Shown here one piece after another: positions 1-9,528 of a stretch of 50,816 bases of DNA. The notes under the pieces are model-generated. The model did not search any database. It was not told the origin of the DNA and saw only the letters and a program-made list of their open reading frames with translations. The first letter of the stretch is position 1. Every line of letters starts with the position of its first letter. The translations under genes and the position numbers were made by a program. This stretch comes from Trichinella spiralis (Eukaryota; Nematoda; Enoplea; Trichinellida; Trichinellidae): the NCBI GenBank assembly GCA_000181795.3, contig CM012953.1, positions 18,274,956 through 18,325,771 of the forward strand, read 5' to 3'.

Positions 1-1763
1 GAATCCTGGAGTGGATATTATCAGTTTTCGTTATGGTAAGAGGATTCTCTTTCATATTAGATGCTTGTTCATTCTTTAGCTATCCGTAGATTGTAGTCTT
101 TTAATATGGTGCCAAATTGGAAGCAAATGCAACAAATGCAAATGCTGACGCAGTATTTCAACTACTAATCACGGATAATAATGTAAATGAGGAGTGGGTA
201 AGATGGGTAGTTGCGCACGTTGTTAAACAACGTCCTGCTATTCCCCACTTGAAAAATAGGGCCGCTATGATCGAGTGCACACTGTTGGAAATGTTATTAC
301 ATTACATGTGGAAAGGTTGGCTGATATGCATAAGGCATAAAGCTGATAGGCTGATGCAGTAATCACTCGGTTCTAGTAAATACTTGATGGCTGACTCTTC
401 ATCGTAAGTAAATTACTGGTGGCCATGCTCATGCAATGACAACCAACGCCATTAGTATCCAATGAGAATTAGACATTCAACATCCATTGCCTCTTTGATG
501 GATTGTTCACGTTAGGTACGTTGTTGGATTCTCTGGGTGTGGCACACTCCACATTAAAAAATCACATGTAAAAAGCCTAACATATGTTCAAGATTTTAGA
601 ACCTTCCTTTAGCAGATTCTACAATAAATACTGTATATGATGGTATTGAAATATTTTTCATTTTATTCAATTAAAAGCCTTCTATTGACAAAAAATGCAA
701 CAAAATTAGCGTTGAAAAATTGTCATTTTTCAGTTTTTCACTTTGTGCAGACTAAATTTTTCAAAATTCATGAAGCAAATGACAGATTCCAGTGCAGCAC
801 GGCATTTTGCACATTTCGCAGCCCAACTGATGTCACTAGTACTTTTTGCTTCTAAACCACTACATCTCGGTATCTGTATGAGGAAGGACCGTATGTGACA
901 AGTGCAAAAAATTTTCCGTGTACTGCATTTTTTAACTATGTATTTCAGCAGTTTCTTTGGACTTCATTCTTACAGTAGACTGCTGCTGTGATCAGAAATG
1001 TTCAAGTTATACATCTGAAGACAGGTTTGTTTCTTATGCATTGATCAGCACATGCTTTTCTTTGATGTAAATTTTTCAAGTGCTGAAACAGTCTTTGCTA
1101 TTCTGCCTCTAACAAAAGTTTTTTGTAAAGTTTGCTTTTTCAGTATCATCTTATTTATAAGCGTGGGCCTTTGCTGCCCCCCTGATCCCTTTAAGTGGCT
1201 CTGACAAATGAATTATTGTGACATTGTGTTCGACCCCCTTGGCTTCACAAACAGAATTAACTAAATGACGTGTGAAACTGAATGTTACTTTAATGAAGCA
1301 TTGCCAGAAAAGAATGAATTCAAAATAATCTTTTTTTGCATTACGGTGAAGATTTCTCACTCTTCATTCTTTAGCTAGGTTACTAATCTGCATGCCTTCC
1401 GTCACATATGATGTTGAGCCGTCCTTCAATAACTTACGCTATGTGCAGAGTGCTGATTTTGCTGCCCAACATAAAGCGTCATTGTGCATGTACCATATTT
1501 TAAACGCTAGCAGAAGTGTTCAAACCGAGCAGAATAGATGATGCTTGCTTGTTTCCTATAATCACCATGCGGCATTTTCTATACTGAAAAATTAAAGTTG
1601 ATCGTTCTTGATTTCTCTCAAATTTTTTGAAACCTTATTTTGACCACCTGTATTCTAAAATGTTTTTTCACCTAATTTTCAAAGACCCTACACATTGTGC
1701 ATGAAAATCATTTTGATAAATTACGTTTATAAAAAATGAAACTTTTTCATAATAATGTCTTTT
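1..1763. other. no recognisable gene
   Basis: No open frame here shows a domain or motif I recognise. The longest (117-362, + strand, 81 codons) has no similarity I can name and no convincing splice sites. The sequence is less AT-rich than the big intergenic deserts, so decayed repeats may be present, but I cannot assign a family. Confidence 0.4.
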
Positions 1764-2461
1764 AGGGTGGTGCTCTCAAAGTGTGGGCCACGACCCATCA
1801 CTGTGTCGTGAGCAGTTTTTAGGTGGTTCACATGAATCATTAACGTACGGGAGTAATCTTTATTTTTGTTAAGAGAGTTTTACTCATAGAAAACTTTTGG
1901 GTGAACAATTAACTTTGATTTAGTATTGTTGACCAGAGAACTACCAGAGAAAGTACAGATGGAGAATTAATCGATTTGTCTGAAGTTTCTTCTTTTGAAA
2001 TCAGTTTTGTTCATCATACATCAATACAGTTTTGGCTATCAGTTTAAAACCCATATCTAACTTTTTTCACCGCAGCATTAAAAATGTTGCTTCGTTTTAC
2101 TGCTTCGTATATGATGGAAATTGGATTTTCTGCAATGATTGGAATTAATAGCAAATTTCGAAGTAAGCAACCATTATCCAACATCTTACGTCTGAGATTA
2201 ACACATGTTAGTGTGGAAGTCAAAGAAGTCATCAGTGAAAACAGAAAACTAGCTCACTGTTCACATACACCTTATTATGCATTTGACAACTAAAATTATG
2301 CATTATAATTATTCATATTTATTTAAAAAAATCAAAGTATTAAACTAATATTTTTATTTAACCACCCTTATCTTTTAAAATACGCATTGCCAGCAGGTGA
2401 ATCATGAAAAATAACCGTTATCGAAAGTGGGTCGCAGCCCAGAAAAGTTTGAGAACCACTG
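1764..2461 (+). mobile_element. internally deleted hAT-type DNA transposon relic
   Basis: The ends are imperfect inverted repeats. The left end reads GGTGGTGCTCTCAAAGTGTG followed by a GGCCACGACCC block. The right end, read in reverse, begins CAGTGGTTCTCAAACTTTTC and reaches a matching GGGCTGCGACCC block. This CAGTGGTTCTCAAACTTT type is typical of many hAT elements. CTTTT occurs just outside both ends and may be the remnant of an 8-bp target duplication. Inside, a + strand frame at 2084-2293 (69 codons) contains IGFSAMIGINSKFR, which matches the C-terminal dimerisation region of ZBED/hAT transposases (the EAGFSAMTAIKTKYR type). Only about 70 codons of transposase remain, so the copy cannot move itself. 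Family assignment is firm; the exact ends are uncertain by a few bases. Confidence 0.8.
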
Positions 2462-4145
2462 CTTTTGTGAATCTCTTAGGAATTTAGATTATTCAGGCTT
2501 TTTATACACTTCTTTCAGGCACGTGATCAATTTCTCCAGTAATCGAAATGCGTACTTCCAACTTTGTGATGTTATAGAGACATGACAGAAAGTCCAAGAA
2601 CGTTGATTTTTTTCAAAAAGCAATATTGCTTAAGAGGAAATGCTGCAAAACTTAAGGTCATAATATTGAGAATAATCAAGTTAAGCACATGACAACTTTA
2701 TCGAACCCTAAAAATGCTTTAGAAGGTTAATTCATAAAAATATTTTTTTATAATAATGTGCGTGTTTTATGGAGGTGTTACTGCTGCTAACAAAATTCAT
2801 TGATTTTTTAATGAAGATTAAACATTTTATGATGCTTATAATTCATGCTTTTATAAAAGTCCTTGATATTGACGGAACGTGTCTTTTACATAATTCTTCA
2901 TACTCAATATCTAATTTGCAGAAGATTCTTCTGTCTGAACGTTCTGTGTAATTGATATTAAAATTTATAAATGAAATTTAAAAATTGAAAAAAATAAATT
3001 ATAAAACATTTTGAAAATTGCTGTTGATGATTGTTCACTATTATTATTGAATTACTGCCTCAAATTATAATATAAATCAAGTATATTTTTAAAAAATTGC
3101 ATTATTATTTTCATGAAGCATGAAAATAAGTTTGGTAAATTGAAATGAGAAAATAATCTAAAAATGATTAATAAAACAGTGAAAATAATAATAATATTTC
3201 AGAATCACTGGAATTTTTTAGATAGCTAAAAATATGCAAGAAAATGTTCATGAGCAGAGCAATAAAAATTAATATAAATCGTTCACTATTCACAAAATCT
3301 TGAAGTAATGATGCTTTTCAAAAATGATAACAATCGAAATGTGTTGAAACAATTTGAAAAATGTTTTCAGGTATGCACTGCGTTATCAATGTAGCAATGT
3401 GTTGAAAAAATATCCACTGACTTATTTTGAATGGAATCAATAACTGACATCGAAGTGATCCAACTAAAATGCAAATTTCTTATGTGCAATGCTATCTTTC
3501 AATAACGCTTTTCATGCTCTTTTTCATATTTACTCTCATGTTTAACTGTGTACGTAAAATAGAAAATGAAAAATTTATACATTCCAAATACCAGATCAAT
3601 AACCGCACACCAAAGCTGAACAAATCTTTGATGCATTATTACTATATGACTAAAAATCTATAACTTATTTTGAATTGCGTCATTATAATAAAAATGTGAA
3701 CAATGTCACTGATGGATATTTGCTTATGATCGTTACATGTCACATTTGTAATTGTCTTTGATGCTATACTTCTTTAATAGCTCACCACCTGCTCTGCATT
3801 CCAAATACACTGTATAATATTTTGCAATTATTTGTGCTATTGGCAAACAGTAACAAAAAATAGCAAATATAATAAAATAACAAGCATAATCAAATACTTT
3901 TTCCCATTCAATGATCACAGTGATTTTATTTACAATACATATTCATAAGTTAATAACTTACTGATCTAAAACAATTAATGAAAAAATAAGATACTTTTGA
4001 CTGAAAATTGAGTGTTTATTTTTCATATTATGAGTGTTCGATCACATCATAGGCAACACTTTATATTTACACTTATATTATTTATGAATTAATTACTCAA
4101 TGACATCAGATTAGAAAATAAACATATAAAACATACATACAGTCC
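2462..4145. other. intergenic, no supported gene
   Basis: AT-rich sequence. Two short hydrophobic frames occur (3469-3663 on + and 3733-3942 on -), but neither has a recognisable domain or a paired splice acceptor, so I do not call them genes. Confidence 0.5.
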
Positions 4146-4155
4146 TATATATATT
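4146..4155 (+). promoter_or_regulatory. possible TATA box of the cystatin/NUDT9-H gene
   Basis: The run TATATATATT lies about 53 bp upstream of the proposed start codon at 4208. Position and composition fit a core promoter, but such runs are common in this AT-rich DNA. Confidence 0.25.
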
Positions 4156-4207
4156 GCAATGTTTCGGCAGAAAGACGAAGCACAACAATCTGTAGCACTC
4201 TCAAAAA

Positions 4208-7200
4208 ATGAATACTATTTTTTCAATATTGCTGATCAGCGTGGGAGCAATATCAGCGTTGGTATGAAAAATAATTTTCAAAATTTTTGTAACAGGTCTT
4301 ATTATTAGATAATGCATTTAACTCTTTAAAATTTGTATATTTTGTGCGCAGCACTGTGATAATCATATTGTGTTTACTGCTACACTTATTTTCGTTATTC
4401 ATGCAATACAATGTGAAGCATTAATTAATAATACAGCACTGCAAATTGAAATTTTTTACTGTGGCTCACTAAATTACGAGTGACATTTAGTAATGATGCT
4501 ATGCAAATTTCAAAAATTCTAATGAATTAACCTCATTACACAATTAATTCATAATGTGAACATTGGAACCTGCGTATTGCACAATGCACTGTACTGTACA
4601 GAGCAATATACATAAAATGGTGCACATAGGTCAATTGTGTACAAAATAAAGCGGATTACTACTACTTGATGTATGCGTGCCTTTCGTCAGAGTATTTAGT
4701 CCTTTTGGCAGCAAATAACCGCCGCGTTTGACGTTGATCTTCTCCTTTTATTCTGCTTTGTTTCTCTCTTGAGACACCAACAGTAGTCTGCAATCATTGT
4801 AGCATTCCATCGACCCTAACATCTCTGCTCCATATGTTTATGTCTTGATGAAATCGATCACCCTGTTCTTCACTGAGATTCTGTGGAAAGAAATCTTAAT
4901 TTGAGTGCAGCAAGTGGAGCTTTAAGCTCATGTCACATTCCAACTTCTCAAATTTCTCAAGCAAAACATTCACAAATCGTCTCTATTCCGGGCCCTACTC
5001 GTTTCCCAGAAATACTGAAACAACAGTTGCGAATACAACCCGTGCATCTTTTTCAACGTATGCCACTGTTTGCAAGCACTTGATCTTTAATCAATTGCTG
5101 TATGTCAGGTCTAACAAATATGTCCTCTTTGAATTTAACATCAGACAGAAAAGAAACCTGGGTGCAAAGATATTAGATGCAAGTTCTATTTTTTTCCAAG
5201 GCTTCAACAAACTGCTTCAGGATGCCCGGTTTTTTGTGAAGAGGCGGTAGGTGCACTTTTTGTGGATCAAATAAGCTTTATGGCAAAATGTTTTTTTAAC
5301 CTGATGTTAGGTTTGCTCACATTGGCCAGTCTATCTTTGTGTAGTGTTCATCACGTGCTTCATTAGTTCATTCACACAAAAAACATGGAAATTTATAGTG
5401 GCCAGATTGCTGTCCCTGGAGAATGCACAGAACTTTAAAGTCGCTACACACACTTGACTTACGTGTTCTTCATATCTGATTTCCTTCTGAATTATTTCAA
5501 CATTCTTACTGGTCTCTTTAGGGCAGCAGAATGAAATACTGGAACAGAAGCATAGCTTTTTTTATTGTGCAGAAAAACTCTTTTCAAGCTGTTTTTAGAG
5601 GAGTCAGTGAACAAACTCAATTCATTGATGACATACGTTTCTGCACCCAACTGAAACATCAATCCAGAAATGTCATTGCAGTACACAACTGAGTCTCTGT
5701 GAAAGGGTATAACTTCAGTTTCACGTTTCCTATACACTGAAATTGTTGTTCCTGGACCAAGCATATGTTTCGACTGCAGTCACATATCCTAGTATTTCAG
5801 CTCCAACCTTGGAGAGACCAAGATTTCGAACAAGGCCGTTCAACTCACACTGTGTAACGAGCTGTAGTGTATTTTATGCTCTATTTCAAAGTCACTCTCA
5901 CTGATGGTTTCTTTGCCACTTTCTTCTCCGCTTAGGACAACAGTGTCTATGCTATTCAGAGGGCACATCAGAATCATGTGGAACAGGTCTTCCAGCAGAT
6001 AAGAAATGCATTTTCAGTTAATTGTCTTACAGTCTCTTACTTTGCTAAGGCAGAAATAGTAATGATCAGCATGGTTTTGTAGTTAATGCCATGCCATATC
6101 TACATCAAAAGGAAGAGATTTCAGTGCTCTTTTGCTCCATTTGCGCAACTGTTTAACAAGTGTGTGGCACATTGCATGTGGAGCCCAAGTCTTATTTTGA
6201 TCTCCTAGCCTTATATCAAAGTATGCAAAATATGTCTTCCTCATAATATCTGTTATTTTTTGCCCCCTGCTATTCACTACAAAACTACCGCAAATACGGC
6301 AAAATGAGTCTGAACTACTTAAGCACTTTCATGGTGGCATTTTTCATTACTTTTGGGTCACTTTACACTTGTGGGTCATGTAGGACTCTCCTAAAGCAGA
6401 ATACACAATGTGTTTTATCCGTGCAATAGTGGGAAAATTTACTTAGCGCAGTGTAAAAATGGCATGTGATGGGGGAGAGGGGGAATAAATGTCGTTTTTA
6501 TAATAAGAATGTCATTAATACCCAAAACAGCAATTATTTGGAAGACCCCCATTACCACGCAGGCCAGTGAAATTATTATTTTTTAGTTTTTTGCAATAAA
6601 TAAAATTTCAAAGTATTAAACTGTTAATGTAAGATTTATCTATAATTGCGGTAGCAATAGCTGTAGAAATTGAAAAGTGAACAAAAGTAAGTAAAATCAT
6701 TTATTTCCTTTCAAGTAGTTTTATATATATGTACATGCATGTACATTCAAAAATATATCGAATTTCAGGTGAACAACATTATTTTATTATTGGTGCTTTT
6801 TTTAATGAATTTAATTCAGCTTTCATCATAACTAATATTTTATAAGAATTTAATACCATAGTATTATCTGATGTCATATATTAACTCTTGAAATATTACA
6901 GCAATGCTTGCACACTTTTGATGCTGCTTAAATGCTTTAATTTTCTTTAATCTTTAATTAAAGGCTCAGGAGTTGGAAACATTAGACATTTCTGAATCGA
7001 CACCTATTTTAACGCCATTCAATGAAACAACTGAAAGTTTGGTGTGTGACAACGAACAGTCAATGACCCGAACAGTCAGAAAAATATTGCTCACAGAGAA
7101 AAAGGGAGAAATAACAGAAGACATCAATCCCACGGATGCACTAGTTGTTATGAAGCAGTTGAATTCCTATGTAAACAAACATGTGAAAGGAAAAACATAC

Positions 7201-9424
7201 TACAAAATGACTAGAGTGATTAGAGCAGAAAAGTGCAATGCGCCTGAAAGCGACATTCATGTATTTCAAGTAGAAATGCAAAAAACAACGTGTAAAAAGA
7301 AAAATGTATGTAAATATTGTATTTATCCACGAATTTAACGACTCAGCACATAGACAGAATTATATTTGTGTAAATAGTGCCCGAAACACCATTTTCTAAT
7401 ATTTTATAAAAGCCTACATTCATTAAGCCGTTAATTCATTACATCATCAAATATAAATTAACCCCCAAAATAAGAAAGTTCAGTCTTCAAAACTACCTTA
7501 CTAATTTTTTGATCTTTGTATTAATAATCAAGTACTAAAAGTAATTTTTGCGCAACAATTATTGTTTGAAAATCATATTTCAAAATTTGTAAACTATATA
7601 ATCTTGCTGAAATTTATAATATTCATTTCTACTTTTCTATAGTTAAAAGAAGGAGAATCAGATGAAAAATGCAATATCAGAACAGGCGCTGAAGTTGTGA
7701 ATTGCATTTGGACTGGAAGGCTCATCAGAACCACAGTTGTTGAAAGCCAAGGTCTCATCTGCGGTAATAGACATTATGTGAGATAGCAAAATTTAAATAG
7801 TTTTATTTCTTATATTATTCATTGTATTAATTTAGAACTTTTTCATGGTGAAAGAATCTCTTTGCCCATTACTAAAATATGATGATACAGATGTAAGTTG
7901 CCTAAAGTTCTTGCATTTATATCATGAGTAAAAACCAGTTCTGCTATAGATGAGACGAGTGCTATTGAGTGAACTCCATTTAAAATGGGGTGACAAAATG
8001 TTGGCATATGCGCCACCAGAATTTTCTGCTGAATTCAATGATGATTTCCCACATGATAGTTTCGATCCATCAGAAAAGTATATAATTGTGAATTGCGTTT
8101 CAGTTCTTATTCAGTTGTTATAGCAAATCATTAGCAAAATTCAACAAAATGGACCACTCTGTTGATAGACGAAGCATGATCAGACCTTACAAGGTCAAAA
8201 ATGGTCGGCCACTTTTCCCTATTGGACGTACAGGACTTCAAGGACGTGGTAAACATCCAAGATGGGGACCGAACTTTGTGCTTGCTGTCATTGTTGACAG
8301 GTAAATTACTTCCATCGATTGAATTATATTTCATACTGCATTTTAAGATATCATTCACAGTTTACATATAAATAATGCTAAACGTTTCTATATAGCATGC
8401 ATGTATACATGAAATTTTATACAAATGAAATAACATGTATGTTTTCAATTAAAAAATGTGTTTTAGAATTTGCTATAAATTATTGAATTTATTTTAGTGC
8501 AATGCAAAACTATTCAAACTCATATTTGAAACGTTCATGAATTAGACAAATTATGAAGATAACGCAAGCATTATCCATGAACCAAAAAATAATTATATAA
8601 CATGGTTTTAATAATTTTAGGAAAGAAGGGGATTTTTTGGATATATTATCAACAACAACAGCTGAAGGACCATTCACAATTCCCACAGTATGATTTTGTT
8701 TATCTATTTGCAAATGTGATAAACGAAGCTATGGCTTTGGGCAGTTGATATCGACCTCATTAACATATGAATATAACGTGAAATTTATTTTCAGTTCTAT
8801 GTTGATGATTACAGTAAAGCAGGCATTGAAGCAAAATTAAAAGAAATTATAATTAAAAGCAAACCTACGAATGGATTTTCTGAGGAAGAAATACACTCTT
8901 TAGTCAAAATGGCAATGAAAGAAGCGTTGCTCGTAATATCCATAAAATATACAATCTTCATTTATTTATTATTCTTTTTACAGGTAAAAATAGGTTTCGT
9001 TCCTGATGCTCGAAATACTGACAATGCATGGGCAGAAGTGATAGCGGTGCAAATAAGTGATCCAAAGCAACAACATATAGGTAAAATTGAATTTGAATCA
9101 GAAACCAAGTCAGGCACAGTGGAATGGAGAATGCTGGATGAAGAATCTCAAAGCGACCTGAGAAAATATATGGAACGTTACATTGAAAAAAACAAATTGA
9201 CAGAAATTAATAAGAGTGGCAAGAAAGCATTTCTGGGAAAGATTTTAACTTTTATGAAAAATCATATTTTGGCTACATACTTCTCAACTTGGCTCGTTTT
9301 AGTAGGTGCAGTAGCTTTCAGTATATGCACTGGAATACTTGCTCCAGCAATAGCACTTATCGCTGTTGAGATCGGACTCTTTATTTTAGCCGTTATCTTG
9401 CAACTAAAAGTGAAATCGAACTAA
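4208..9424 (+). CDS. secreted or membrane-anchored cystatin-like / degenerate NUDT9-homology fusion protein
   Basis: Nine exons: 4208-4261, 6964-7305, 7643-7777, 7836-7892, 7950-8077, 8124-8300, 8621-8687, 8795-8932, 8984-9424. They join in phase to about 512 aa. Residues 1-18 form a signal peptide (MNTIFSILLISVGAISAL). Residues about 70-172 resemble a type-2 cystatin: YYKMTRVIRAEK, VFQVEMQKTTCKKKN and four cysteines (128, 142, 153, 172), but no QxVxG loop. Residues about 203-435 match the NUDT9/TRPM2 homology domain: KVKNGRPLFPIGRTGLQGRG, RWGPN and VPDARNTDNAWAEVIAV. The Nudix box (about 318-342) is degenerate: no GG, and KEIIIK where NUDT9 has REFGEE, so ADP-ribose hydrolysis is unlikely though binding may remain. 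Two hydrophobic segments (about 461-485 and 486-507) end the protein. With the signal peptide this suggests lumenal or extracellular domains on a membrane hairpin. Exon 1 is the least certain exon. Confidence 0.75.
4670..6300 (-). mobile_element. decayed multi-copy element gene of unknown class, inside intron 1
   Basis: On the minus strand, separated stretches match in order one protein family known to me as multi-copy and mostly intronless in arthropod and cnidarian genomes. An N-terminal part (about 6083-6277) contains KTYFAYFDIRLGDQNKTWAP and RKWSKRALKSLPF. A middle part (5492-5764) contains VVYCNDISGLMFQLGAETYV and SLFTDSSKNSLKRVFLHNKK. A C-terminal part near 4690-4870 recalls its FHQD...DYCWCLKR end. 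I do not know which mobile-element class the family belongs to. The copy is clearly broken, with many interruptions. It explains much of the unusual length of the host gene's first intron. Confidence 0.65.
8933..8983 (+). other. 51-bp in-frame intron that can be read through
   Basis: GTAATA donor and TTCTTTTTACAG acceptor. The intron is exactly 17 codons with no stop, so retention keeps the frame and inserts VISIKYTIFIYLLFFLQ just before the conserved VPDARNTDNAW strand. Splicing it out gives the alignment expected for the NUDT9 fold, so removal is probably the normal case. Confidence 0.7.
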
Positions 9425-9522
9425 AGAGAATTCAAATTATTTCCCTTGAAATTACATGTAGATGTAGTACTAATAAGGGTTTATGTTTTCAAAGTGCTTG
9501 AAAAAGTCTTTTCATATTTTGA

Positions 9523-9528
9523 AATAAA
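9523..9528 (+). terminator. polyadenylation signal AATAAA
   Basis: AATAAA lies 98 bp after the stop codon at 9424. It is a reasonable 3' end for the cystatin/NUDT9-H gene. Confidence 0.5.

Noticed and set aside
3469-3663. Signal-peptide-like frame with a possible GTACGT donor
   Set aside because: No following exon could be found, and hydrophobic frames are common in T-rich DNA.
3733-3942. Small hydrophobic minus-strand frame that could be a membrane peptide
   Set aside because: No ATG at a sensible place, no acceptor upstream and no family resemblance.
7643-7786. Reading the cystatin-like part as a separate gene ending at the stop after exon 3
   Set aside because: A good GTGAGA donor at 7778 continues the frame in phase 0 into exon 4 and on into the NUDT9-homology exons, and no polyadenylation signal follows exon 3. 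Kept as the main alternative to test.
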